Notes under the pieces: model-generated | The model's database searches: none | What the model was told of the DNA's origin: nothing | Seen by the model: only the letters and a program-made list of their open reading frames with translations | Assembly: GCA_964019135.1 (NCBI GenBank) | Contig: OZ025255.1 | Location: forward strand, 5,580,001 to 5,644,000 | Origin: Arenicola marina | Lineage: Eukaryota; Annelida; Polychaeta; Arenicolidae | Length of the DNA stretch: 64,000 nt | Direction: 5' to 3' | Part shown: piece by piece, positions 47,650-58,680 of the stretch | Layout: each line of letters begins with the position of its first letter | Position numbering within the stretch: position 1 is the stretch's first letter | Program-made: the position numbers and the translations under genes

Positions 47650-49635
47650 GAGGAGCGGTGGGTCGCTAGAACAAGAGGAGCGGTGGGTGGCTAGAACAAG
47701 AGGAGCGGTGGGTGGCTAGAACAAGAGGAGCGGTGGGTCGCTAGAACAAGAGGAGCGGTGGGTCGCTAGAACAAAAGGAGCGGTGGGTGGCTAGAACAAG
47801 AGGAGCGGTGGGTGGCTAGAACAAGAGGAGCGGTGGGTCGCAATAACAAGAGGAGCGTTGGGTGGCTAGAACAAGAGGAGCGTTGGGTGGCTAGAACAAG
47901 AGGAGCGGTGGGTCGCAATAACAAGAGGAGCGTTGGGTGGCTAGAACAAGAGGAGCGATGGGTGGCTAGAACAAGAGGAGCGGTGGGTGGCTAGAACAAG
48001 AGGAGCGGTGGGTGGCTAGAACAAGAGGAGCGGTGGGTGGCTAGAACAAGAGGAGCGGTGGGTGGCTAGAACAAGAGGAGCGGTGGGTCGCTATAACAAG
48101 AGGAGCGGTGGGTGGCTAGAACAAGAGGAGCGGTGGGTGGCTAGAACAAGAGGAGCGGTGGGTCGCTATAACAAGAGGAGCGGTGGGTGGCTAGAACAAG
48201 AGGAGCGGTGGGTGGCTAGAACAAGAGGAGCGGTGGGTGGCTAGAACAAGAGGAGCGGTGGGTCGCTATAACAAGAGGAGCGGTGGGTGGCTAGAACAAG
48301 AGGAGCGGTGGGTCGCTATAACAAGAGGAGCGGTGGGTGGCTAGAACAAGAGGAGCGGTGGGTGGCTAGAACAAGAGGAGCGGTGGGTCGCTAGAACAAG
48401 AGGAGCGGTGGGTCGCTATAACAAGAGGAGCGGTGGGTGGATAGAACAAGAGGAGCGGTGGGTGGCTAGAACAAGAGGAGCGGTGGGTCGCTATAACAAG
48501 AGGAGCGGTGGGTGGCTAGAACAAGAGGAGCGGTGGGTGGCTAGAACAAGAGGAGCGGTGGGTCGCTATAACAAGAGGAGCGGTGGGTGGCTAGAACAAG
48601 AGGAGCGGTGGGTGGCTAGAACAAGAGGAGCGGTGGGTGGCTAGAACAAGAGGAGCGGTGGGTCGCTATAACAAGAGGAGCGGTGGGTGGCTAGAACAAG
48701 AGGAGCGGTGGGTCGCTATAACAAGAGGAGCGGTGGGTGGCTAGAACAAGAGGAGCGGTGGGTGGCTAGAACAAGAGGAGCGGTGGGTCGCTAGAACAAG
48801 AGGAGCGGTGGGTCGCTATAACAAGAGGAGCGGTGGGTGGATAGAACAAGAGGAGCGGTGGGTGGCTAGAACAAGAGGAGCGGTGGGTGGCTAGAACAAG
48901 AGGAGCGGTGGGTCGCTATAACAAGAGGAGCGGTGGGTTGCTAGAACAAGAGGAGCGGTGGGTGGCTAGAACAAGAGGAGCGGTGGGTGGCTAGAACAAG
49001 AGGAGCGGTGGGTGGCTAGAACAAGAGGAGCGGTGGGTGGCTAGAACAAGAGGAGCGGTGGGTGGCTAGAACAAGAGGAGCGGTGGGTCGCTAGACCAAG
49101 AGGAGCGGTGGGTGGCTAGAACAAGAAGAGTGGTGGGTCGCAATAACAAGAGGAGCGTTGGGTGGCTAGAACAAGAGGAGCGGTGGGTCGCTATAACAAA
49201 AGGAGCGGTGGGTGGCTAGAACAAGAGGAGCGGTGGGTGGCTAGAACAAGAGGAGCGGTGGGTGGCTAGAACAAGAGGAGCGGTGGGTCGCTATAACAAG
49301 AGGAGCGGTGGGTTGCTAGAACAAGAGGAGCGGTGGGTGGCTAGAACAAGAGGAGCGGTGGGTGGCTAGAACAAGAGGAGCGGTGGGTGGCTATAACAAG
49401 AGGAGCGGTGGGTGGCTAGAACAAGAGGAGCGGTGGGTGGCTAGAACAAGAGGAGCGGTGGGTCGCTAGAACAAGAGGAGCGGTGGGTGGCTACAACAAG
49501 AAGAGTGGTGGGTCGCAATAACAAGAGGAGCGGTGGGTGGCTAGAACAAGAGGAGCGGTGGGTGGCTAGAACAAGAGGAGCGTTGGGTGGCTAGAACAAG
49601 AGGAGCGTTGGGTGGATAGAACAAGAGGAGCGGGG
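47650..49635. repeat. 25-bp tandem array, about 79 copies
   Basis: The unit is AAGAGGAGCGGTGGGTGGCT plus AGAAC. The two main types are GTGGCTAGAAC and GTCGCTATAAC, with rarer GTCGCAATAAC and GCGTTGG. The order of types repeats in blocks: the pattern around GTGGATAGAAC occurs at about 48440 and 48838, roughly 400 bp apart (16 units). The period is constant at 25 bp. The array dissolves into a G run at 49635-49650. Confidence 0.97.
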
Positions 49636-50031
49636 GGAGGGGGGGTGCACGGTATTATTGGGGCTAGATGCATGAGAATCATTGGGGCCGAAGTCGTAGT
49701 CCACTTTAATGTTAGCGATGACCCTTATGTTGTAGAGTATTACGAATATTAGTGACATCATGTGTGCCAGTAGGTCAGACGCGAAGCAATAGTCACATTA
49801 TAAAGCCTCGATACACCGCATGGCGCGTTGTCACGTTTCGGTCTACAACAATGTCGAGTCGCGGTCGGTCTTAAAATGTTCACGTTGCACCAAGCCCCCG
49901 ATTTTCGTCATCCTTTCCAAGCTACGCCTGACGGGTCTCGTTCTTGTTTTCTGCATGTCTATCACAAACGAAAGCCTTTCCGCTGTTGGCGGGGTGTGGG
50001 GGGGGGGCGTGGTAATGGGTTTTTATTTCAC

Positions 50032-50252
50032 CGTGAACTGGGAATGAGGATAATAATTCTTCGTGAACTGGGAATGGGATATTAGCCGACCGTCGTGATC
50101 AAAGATTTTAATTAATTGTGAACTGAGAATATTAATACATGTACAATACAATAACCGTGAATTGAGAAATCGCCCATTTATATCATGTATCCTAAATCAC
50201 GAAAAATAAATGTCTTTATTCCCAGGACATTTATTTTTCGTGATTTGGGAAC
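50032..50252. repeat. Dispersed CGTGAACTGGGAAT repeats
   Basis: Five direct copies of a CGTGAACTGGGAATG-like motif lie at 50032, 50062, 50117, 50156 and 50239, plus one inverted copy at 50191. Spacing is irregular (30 to 83 bp). Later copies diverge (CGTGAATTGAGAAAT, CGTGATTTGGGA). The inverted copy creates the hairpin listed next. Confidence 0.6.
50191..50249. repeat. Long hairpin, 24-bp arms, 11-nt loop
   Basis: The arms at 50191-50214 and 50226-50249 pair at 23 of 24 positions (AAATCACGAAAAATAAATGTC against its complement) around the loop TTTATTCCCAG. On transcription this would form a stable stem-loop of miRNA-precursor size. It could equally be a fold-back remnant of a small DNA element. 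A C21 run follows 16 bp downstream. Confidence 0.85.
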
Positions 50253-51431
50253 ACGACCTGCCCCTCCCCCCCCCCCCCCCCCCCCCATTAATATCCCAAT
50301 TTTGTCCTGCATATTACAAGTCCTTAACCGTTGTTTGTCTAAGTATTCCTGCACTAACCACTGGTTTGTCCTATAAGTATCCTAACTGTTCCTTCGTCAG
50401 TGTTACGTTCGAAGAAGTCCATATTTGTTTACTAAATTTAGTTTTATCCTAAGTATACTATCTTTGTTTGCTGAGCGTTGTTTTGTCGTCTGAATGCGTG
50501 TTTCGTGAGTCACGTGCTTCTCTATCCCCTGTTCGTGGTGCTTTCTGACATGAAAATATCACGAAACACAATATTTAGGTTTCCACCCAAACTCGACAAA
50601 ATTTGCCACAGAGTCGAGATGTGTAAGATCGCCATCTAAACACCTATCATTCAAACCCTCAATATTCAGGGCGACCCCCACCCCTTCCACCGCACCCCCC
50701 CCCCCCCCCCACCTCTCCCGCCCTGGACCCACCATACAAGTAACCTGGATAAACCGCCAGGCTCACGCGACATCTTAAAAACATAACCCACCCCACCACT
50801 ACCCCCCCCCTCCCCTTCCCGGGGTGGGGAGGCACACTTCCGGCAAAAAGCGGTGTTTGCTCACTGCTGTCTCAAAACACAACACACGCCCGGTTTGTTG
50901 GCTTAAATAAACCACTTTGTTCCCTGCCCCGCCGAGTGCCCCCCCCCCTCCCTACCCGCCCTCGTTTTTTCCCCCTCCTCGTCTGCCCCGCCGAGTGCCC
51001 CACCGCCCTCGTCTTGTCCCCTCCTCGCCGGCAGACCTAGTGATTGCTGGGAGTGTGAGTGGGGGGGGGGAGGGGCTGACGGCCTTGTCCCCTGCTCCTG
51101 GAGACTTCACTCTTTCGGATTATACTGGTCAATAATAACTGTAGAAACGTCCAGATGACTAGGCAGGGGGGGGGGGGGGGTGTGAAGGCGTGGATCACAG
51201 TCCGGCACCCCGCACAAACTAAGCAAAAAACTGTTTTAAAATGTTACCTTATTTACTTGATGTTTATTTGCATGTAGTTGTACGTAGAGGCTGTGAGCCT
51301 ACAGTGCACAATAAACGTATTATTATTATATCACATCACATAATATATATTTTGAAAAACCAAATGTTTTAGAATTGTTATATTAAACTCATTTGCGGAT
51401 ATGTGACTAGATAATATAATAGATATACGTT

Positions 51432-53776
51432 ATTTGGAGCCGACCAGGCCATGCATTGTGGTATGGTACGATTTGGAGCCGACCAGGCCATGCATTGTGG
51501 TATGGAACGATTTGGAGCCGACCAGGCCATGCATTGTGGTATGGAACGATTTGGAGCCGACCAGGCCATGCATTGTGGTATGGAACGATTTGGAGCCGAC
51601 CAGGCCATGCATTGTGGTATGGTACGATTTGGAGCCGACCAGGCCATGCATTGTGGTATGGAACGATTTGGAGCCGACCAGGCCATGCATTGTGGTATGG
51701 TACGATTTGGAGCCGACCGGGCCATGCATTGTGGTATGGTACGATTTGGAGCCGACCAGGCCATGCATTGTGGTATGGAACGATTTGGAGCCGACCAGGC
51801 CATGCATTGTGGTATGGAACGATTTGGAGCCGACCAGGCCATGCATTGTGGTATGGAACGATTTGGAGCCGACCAGGCCATGCATTGTGGTATGGAACGA
51901 TTTGGAGCCGACCAGGCCATGCATTGTGGTATGGAACGATTTGGAGCCGACCAGGCCATGCATTGTGGTATGGAACGATTTGGAGCCGACCAGGCCATGC
52001 ATTGTGGTATGGAACGATTTGGAGCCGACCAGGCCATGCATTGTGGTATGGTACGATTTGGAGCCGACCAGGCCATGCATTGTGGTATGGAACGATTTGG
52101 AGCCGACCAGGCCATGCATTGTGGTATGGAACGATTTGGAGCCGACCAGGCCATGCATTGTGGTATGGAACGATTTGGAGCCGACCAGGCCATGCATTGT
52201 GGTATGGAACGATTTGGAGCCGACCAGGCCATGCATTGTGGTATGGAACGATTTGGAGCCGACCAGGCCATGCATTGTGGTATGGAACGATTTGGAGCCG
52301 ACCAGGCCATGCATTGTGGTATGGTACGATTTGGAGCCGACCAGGCCATGCATTGTGGTATGGAACGATTTGGAGCCGACCAGGCCATGCATTGTGGTAT
52401 GGAACGATTTGGAGCCGACCAGGCCATGCATTGTGGTATGGTACGATTTGGAGCCGACCAGGCCATGCATTGTGGTATGGAACGATTTGGAGCCGACCAG
52501 GCCATGCACTGTGGTATGGTACGATTTGGAGCCGACCAGGCCATGCATTGTGGTATGGTACGATTTGGAGCCGACCAGGCCATGCATTGTGGTATGGAAC
52601 GATTTGGAGCCGACCAGGCCATGCATTGTGGTATGGAACGATTTGGAGCCGACCAGGCCATGCATTGTGGTATGGTACGATTTGGAGCCGACCGGGCCAT
52701 GCATTGTGGTATGGAACGATTTGGAGCCGACCAGGCCATGCATTGTGGTATGGAACGATTTGGAGCCGACCAGGCCATGCATTGTGGTATGGTACGATTT
52801 GGAGCCGACCGGGCCATGCATTGTGGTATGGTACGATTTGGAGCCGACCAGGCCATGCATTGTGGTATGGAACGATTTGGAGCCGACCAGGCCATGCATT
52901 GTGGTATGGTACGATTTGGAGCCGACCAGGCCATGCATTGTGGTATGGTACGATTTGGAGCCGACCAGGCCATGCATTGTGGTATGGAACGATTTGGAGC
53001 CGACCAGGCCATGCATTGTGGTATGGAACGATTTGGAGCCGACCAGGCCATGCATTGTGGTATGGAACGATTTGGAGCCGACCAGGCCATGCATTGTGGT
53101 ATGGAACGATTTGGAGCCGACCAGGCCATGCATTGTGGTATGGTACGATTTGGAGCCGACCAGGCCATGCATTGTGGTATGGTACGATTTGGAGCCGACC
53201 AGGCCATGCATTGTGGTATGGAACGATTTGGAGCCGACCAGGCCATGCATTGTGGTATGGAACGATTTGGAGCCGACCGGGCCATGCATTGTGGTATGGT
53301 ACGATTTGGAGCCGACCGGGCCATGCATTGTGGTATGGTACGATTTGGAGCCGACCGGGCCATGCATTGTGGTATGGAACGATTTGGAGCCGACCAGGCC
53401 ATGCATTGTGGTATGGAACGATTTGGAGCCGACCGGGCCATGCATTGTGGTATGGTACGATTTGGAGCCGACCGGGCCATGCATTGTGGTATGGAACGAT
53501 TTGGAGCCGACCAGGCCATGCATTGTGGTATGGAACGATTTGGAGCCGACCAGGCCATGCATTGTGGTATGGAACGATTTGGAGCCGACCAGGCCATGCA
53601 TTGTGGTATGGTACGATTTGGAGCCGACCAGGCCATGCATTGTGGTATGGTACGATTTGGAGCCGACCGGGCCATGCATTGTGGTATGGTACGATTTGGA
53701 GCCGACCAGGCCATGCATTGTGGTATGGTACGATTTGGAGCCGACCGGGCCATGCATTGTGGTATGGTACGATTTG
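51432..53776. repeat. 39-bp tandem array, 60 copies, no indels
   Basis: The unit starts GATTTGGAGCCGACCAGGCC and goes on with ATGCATTGTGGTATGG(T/A)AC. All 60 units are exactly 39 bp. There are only three variable positions: GGTACG/GGAACG (24 T, 36 A by hand count), ACCAGG/ACCGGG (10 G), and one CATTG/CACTG. No frame on either strand has a stop, so six frames of about 790-840 codons run through it. In the plus frame that reads WYGTIWSRPGHAL, every variant is silent. That frame is open from 51423 to its stop at 53897 but has no ATG. Nine of the ten G variants lie in the right half. Coding is possible but unproven. Confidence 0.97.
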
Positions 53777-54134
53777 GACGACCCGCACAGACTTCTATAT
53801 ATGTGATATATATATAGGAGCTGATACAAGCCGTGATTCCAGGGCAGACCGCTGGGGAACGGCGAGTGGCCAGACCCTCCTCTGTTGTCAATGCTGATCA
53901 GTGGCAGATACGTCAACACGTGTTGAGGAAGCACCTCACCTGATGCCACCACGGGCTCATGTGGCTTTATCTAGGCTTTTTGTCCTGTGTCCTTGCTTTG
54001 GTGCACCGGGGGAGGGGGGAGGGTGGAATTCTGCCCCCCGACTCCCAGCCGAGCGAAAACTCTCCCCAGCGACCAGGGGCGCCGGTCTGGTGAACGTCTT
54101 CTCTCAGTAAACAGGGAACCGCGTGCAAGCTACG
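53777..54134. other. Short single-copy spacer
   Basis: Starts with a TA-rich tract (TGATATATATATAGG near 53802) just after the 39-bp array and continues as mixed sequence. No gene or motif recognised. Confidence 0.6.
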
Positions 54135-54890
54135 ATGGGAGATATGATGAGAGTTATGGTGAGAGGCATGAGAGCTGTGAAGAGAGAGATGCTGAGAGTT
54201 ATGGTGAGAGACTAGAGCTGTGATGAGAGAGATAATGGGAGTTATGGTGAGAGGCAAGAGAGCTGTGAAGAGAGATAGTCAGAGTTATGGTGAGAGGCAA
54301 GAGAGCTGTGAAGAGAGATAGTCAGAGTTATGGTGAGAGGCAAGAGAACTGTGAAGAGAGATAGTCAGAGTTATGGTGAGAGGCATGAGAGCTGTGGAGA
54401 GAGAGATGCTGAGAGTTATGGTGAGAGACTAGAGCTGTGATGAGATATTGAGAGTTATGATGAAAGATGAGAGATGATGAGAGTTTTGGCGAGAAAGATG
54501 AGAGCGGTGATGAGGGAGATGGTGAGAGTTATGGCGAGAGATGAGAGTTATGGCGAGAGAGATAAGAGTTATGGCGAGAGAGATGAGAGTTATGGCGAGA
54601 GAGATGAGAGCGGTGATGAGAGAGATGGTGAGAGTTATGGCGAGAGATGAGAGTTATGGCGAGAGAGATGAGAGTTACGGCGAGAGAGATGAGAGTTATG
54701 GCGAGAGAGATGAGAGTTATGGCGAGAGAAATGAGAGCGGTGATGAGAGAGATGGTGAGAGTTAATCTGAGACAGATGACGAAGGCTGCTACAAGACGTT
54801 AAGGGATGAGAGATATGGTGAGAGAGGAGGAGTACGAAAACTATGGTTTGAAATGATGAGAGATGTGATGAGGGCTATGATGAGAGTTTG
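54135..54890. repeat. 21-bp degenerate GA-rich array
   Basis: The clean core (54535-54765) is GAGAGTTATGGCGAGAGAGA plus T at 21-bp spacing. Left of it are longer composite units with GAGCTGTGAAGAGAGATAG inserted, repeated near 54255, 54303 and 54350 at about 48 bp. The plus strand is nearly all purine apart from TTATG, so triplex or unusual DNA structure is possible. Short DESYGER-type frames are by-products. Confidence 0.9.
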
Positions 54891-55183
54891 GGTTAGTGAC
54901 ATGTGCCGCGATGTTAATACACAGACGGCCTACCCTATGTTGCCTAGTGATTGACACGTCCTAACGGAAACTGGAAATATTACAGAAGTTACGTGAAATC
55001 GTGTACAGGTACAAATCAACTTGTACGGAGTACCGGCAGCATGGAGGACACGAAGGGGGAGGATAGGGCGGTGTGTGCATCAGCCCCCCCCCCCCCCTCT
55101 CCATACCCACACGACAGGCAGCCCCGCCGTCCACTCCAGGAGCTTTTCTATAGCGTGTCAGTCACTCACACCGTCATACACAC
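54891..55183. other. Short single-copy spacer
   Basis: About 290 bp of mixed sequence with a C run near 55086-55098. Nothing recognised. Confidence 0.55.
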
Positions 55184-55690
55184 CAGGGCTGGCGGGATCA
55201 GGGCTGGCGGGATCAGGGCTGACGGGATCAGGGATGAAGGGATCAGGACTGACGGGATCAGGACTGACGGGATCAGGGCTGACGGGATCAGGGCTGAAGG
55301 GATCAGGGCTGACGGGATCAGGACTGACGGGATCAGGGCTGAAGGGATCAGGGCTGACGGGATCAGGACTGACGGGATCAGGACTGACGGGATCAGGACT
55401 GACGGGATCAGGACTGATGGGATCAGGAATGACGGGATCGGGACTAACGGGATCAGGACAGAAGGGATCGGGACTGACGGGATCAGGACAGAAGGGATCG
55501 GGACTGACGGGATCAGGAGAGACTAGACCAGGACTGACGGGATCAGGACTGACGGGATCAGGACCGACGGGACCAAGAGTGGCGGGATCAGGATTGACGG
55601 GACCAGGACTGACGGAATCAGGATTGACTAGACCAGGACTGCCGGGACCAGGACTGAAGAATCATGACAGACGTGGTCAGGACTGCCGGT
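55184..55690. repeat. 15-bp tandem array, about 32 copies
   Basis: The unit is GGGATCAGGACTGAC, with variants GGGCTGAC, GGACAGAA and GGGACCAGG. It is regular from 55190 to about 55500 and decays to the right, ending in GGTCAGGACTGCCGG, where it merges with a CTCF-like site. The period of 15 gives open frames of 190-220 codons that are by-products. Confidence 0.96.
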
Positions 55691-55699
55691 AGGGGGCGC
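55686..55699 (+). promoter_or_regulatory. CTCF-like site at array edge
   Basis: CCGGTAGGGGGCGC matches 13 of 14 positions of CCASYAGRKGGCRS and is followed by GCACGTGC, an E-box palindrome. The last base pairs of the 15-bp array flow into it. Confidence 0.35.
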
Positions 55700-55940
55700 A
55701 CGTGCGATCCTGCTCGCCAGTGATCTGGCTCTACTTCAGATTAGTTACAACTCAATAGTTCAAAGCCATCAATCAGACAACAGATCAAAGACGCCGTCGG
55801 TTTTTATTTTACCTGAGGCCTGTGGCAGGACGCCTCTCGCCAGTGGTTCTCGTATGGCAAAACCTGTCGGGCGGGGATGTTGGGCTGGCCTTCATCTCCG
55901 CGAGCCAGACCCGAGCACAGCGGCATCCAGCCAGGTGCTT
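55700..55940. other. Short single-copy spacer
   Basis: About 240 bp of mixed sequence between the 15-bp and 18-bp arrays. Nothing recognised. Confidence 0.55.
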
Positions 55941-56574
55941 GTATGTAACGGTTTGCTTTTATATAACGGTTTGCCTGTGTATAACGGTTTGTTTGTATAT
56001 AACGGTTTGCCTGTCTATAACGGCGGATAACGGCGTACCTTTGCATAACGACAAAATTGTGTATAACGGCGTGCTTGCGTGTAACGGGTTGTCTTGATGT
56101 CTAACGTTATGTCGTTGTATAACGTTATGTCGCTGTATAACGTTATGTCGCGGTATAACGTTATGTCGTTGTATAACGTTATGTCACTGTATAACGTTAT
56201 GTCGCTATATAACGTTATGTCGTTGTATAACGTTATGTCGCTGTATAACGTTATATCGCAGTATAACGTTATGTCGTTGTATAACGTTATATCGCTGTAT
56301 AACGTTATGTCGCTGTATAACGTTATATCGTTGTATAACGTTATGTCGTTGTATAACGTTATGTCTCTGTATAACGTTATGTCGCAGTATAACGTTATGT
56401 CGTTGTATAACATTATGTCGCTGTATAACGTTATGTCGTTGTATAACGTTATGTCGCTGTATAACGTTATATCGCAGTATAACGTTATGTCGCTGAATAA
56501 CGTTATGTCGCTGAGTAACGTTATGTCGTTGTACAACGTTATGTCGCTGTATAACGTTATATCGCAGTATAACA
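55941..56574. repeat. 18-bp tandem array, about 35 copies
   Basis: The main unit is GTTATGTCGCTGTATAAC, joined so that each boundary reads TAACGTTA, an 8-bp palindrome. The left end (55941-56090) has a distinct older subfamily with TATAACGGTTTGCCTGTG. Variants are TCGCTG/TCGTTG/TCGCAG and TTATG/TTATA. CpG is kept in nearly every unit. The 171-215-codon frames come from the period of 18. Confidence 0.96.
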
Positions 56575-58113
56575 CCGTGCTCCTCCCGCCCATCCCACCA
56601 AATCGGTGATTGGGAAAAAAGTTGAGAGGCCGGCGTCGAATTTTATTTGTTACGAGGCACATGGAAGTGAAGAAGGGCGTGTCGTGCGGGACAAAAACCT
56701 GTCCATTCTCCTGCCCCTCCGGCTTAGGCCGCGGGCTGCTTTATGCCGCTCACCTGCTGAACCACGTCAGGGGGGAGGGGGGGTGGGGGTGGGGGCCTGA
56801 GAAAGGCCCAAGCTGGAAGCCATGATGCCAATGGCCATAGAAAGGAACGGTGGGTTTATAACTAGGTATCTAACACTGGCAGCCTTGATATTTCAATGGA
56901 TGTGCGAGCGAGAGCCCCATACACGCCAGGGCTAACCAACTTCAAAGGAGGCACTGGTAACAAACACCAACACTAACACCCCGTCCGCCATTGCAAGCTC
57001 CACTCTCCGCATCTTTTGTGCGATCTCAGTCATTCCGTAAAGCGCTACAGAAATATAATACGAAAAATGCAAAAGCCACTTACACGCACCCACAGTTAAT
57101 TTGAAAACCTTGCCGGACAGTCAGCCAGTTCACTTTTTCTCTTCACCACCGCTGGTTTGGAACACGTGGCTACTATTTTCTCCCGCTTTGGTTTGACGAT
57201 GAATGGCGAAGCGTTACTCTAAAGTTTTCGTTTCATACCAGAATGAACTTTTCAATTTCGGATTCAAAACGTATTCGCTCCGACATTTACCGACTTGGCG
57301 TGAACATAAAAAGTGGGCTTCAAAGGAAAACATTTAATTAAATCCGCCTTATTGCAGCATTCGGTGACTAAAAACTGGTAAGAAAAAAGCAGCGGCTGGC
57401 CCCGACCGCTTTGTGCAAGTGATTGACATATGTTGTGTGAAATGATAGCTAATAGTGTATCGCAGTTTCTAGTGTGAGATTAATAATGCAGAATATAACT
57501 TAATTCCAACCCTATTTATTTCTTGTTTTTCTCCAGTCTCCACCTGTAGATATGTCGTCGTGGAATTAATTTCACTATTTTGAAAAAAAAAAACGGGTTT
57601 TGCGTATCGCTCTTACGAGTTATCAAAGCCTTATAATAACTAAGCCCTTGACGTATAAAAAGACCTGCATAAACAACTTGAACTTGTTGCCGCGACCAAT
57701 GTGCCTTTTAACCCTGGTATTGGCTGCGGAGAAGGCGAGATGGAGGTGCGGGGTCGGACTGTCAGAGCGCCCTCTGTTGTCAGGGCCCGTCACCACGTTG
57801 AAGTCCTTTCACGGCGTCGAGACGTCAACTTCAAGACAAGAAACTGAAATTGACGTGGCGGAAAAACAAATCTCTGGTGCCGTGGCGACGCTGTAGAACT
57901 GACTGCCAGGCCATATTCCATATCACCCGACCTCCCTTTCTTCCGATCGGCCCTCTCGCCTTCCTGTCTATTTCACTATCCATTTCAGAGTCGTTCTCGC
58001 CTAAAAGGCCGAATTCCAGAGGGAAATTAAACTTTTATTAGAGGTACAGGGGGCAGTGATGTCACTCACAGCGCAAGTCAAACACACTGACAAGTGATGC
58101 GCTGCCACTCCAA
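56575..58113. other. 1.5-kb single-copy region; no gene identified
   Basis: Mixed to AT-rich, with a G-rich patch near 56770-56795 and an A11 run near 57583. A frame of 98 codons (57600-57896 plus) has balanced composition but no recognised family. A partial CTCF-like site lies at 57767-57780 on the minus strand (ACAACAGAGGGCGC, two mismatches). Confidence 0.55.
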
Positions 58114-58480
58114 GTCAGCCGTTATGGGTCTACTGTATGTACCTGGCCTGGGTCAGCTGGCTCCCCCCCCCCCCCACCCCCCCACCCCAGCCGCGTTATG
58201 GGTGTACTGTATGTACCTGGTCTGGGTCAGCTGGCTTCTCTCCCCCTCCCCCACCTCAGCCGTTATGGGTCTACTGTATGTACCTGGCCTGGGTCAGCTG
58301 GCTCCCCCCCCCCCCCACCCCCACCCCAGCCCAGCCGTTATGGGTGTACTGTATGTACCTGACCTGGGTCAGCTGGCTTCTCTCCCCCCCCCCACCCCAG
58401 CCGTTATGGGTGTACTGTATGTACCTGGCCTGGGTCAGCTGGCTTCTCCCCCCCCCCACCCACCCCACCCATCCAAGCAT
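58114..58480. repeat. 60-74-bp tandem repeat, five copies
   Basis: Five units begin near 58115, 58189, 58257, 58328 and 58397 with CAGCCGTTATGGGT, followed by ACTGTATGTACCTGG and GGGTCAGCTGGCT. Each ends in a C run of variable length, which accounts for the length differences. Odd and even units alternate between GCTCCCCC and GCTTCTCTCC. Confidence 0.93.
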
Positions 58481-58529
58481 GCTCCTGATTCAGGTTAGGA
58501 GGCGAAGGGAGCGCGCTAGAACTGAAGAT

Positions 58530-58680
58530 GACACGGGCGATGGTGATGGTAGGGGTGGTGATGGCGGGGATTGTGATGGTTGGGGGGGTGATGGGGGTGA
58601 TGGTGATGGCGTGGTGATGGTGAAGGTGGTGTTGGCGTGGTACGGATGAAGGTTGAGATGGTGATGGTGGAGGTGGGGGG
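58530..58680. repeat. Degenerate GATGGT/GGTGAT simple repeat
   Basis: Imperfect runs of GATGGT, GGTGAT and GGGGGT with a 3-bp rhythm. G-rich on the plus strand. Confidence 0.8.

Larger units (their letters stand above)
49636..51422. other. 1.8-kb single-copy region; no gene identified
   Basis: Mostly AT-rich on the left, C-rich at 50640-51180. Homopolymers: C21 at 50266-50286, C runs near 50695 and 50800, and a G run near 51167. A direct repeat of about 60 bp starts at 50925 and 50983 (shared GCCCCGCCGAGTGCCCC and GCCCTCGT). No open frame above 85 codons and nothing recognised. Confidence 0.6.

Noticed and set aside
55790-56665. Loose direct repeat of about 32 bp flanking the 18-bp array
   Set aside because: About 22 of 32 positions agree (CGTCG, TTTTAT, GAGGC), too weak to call a duplication or element boundary.
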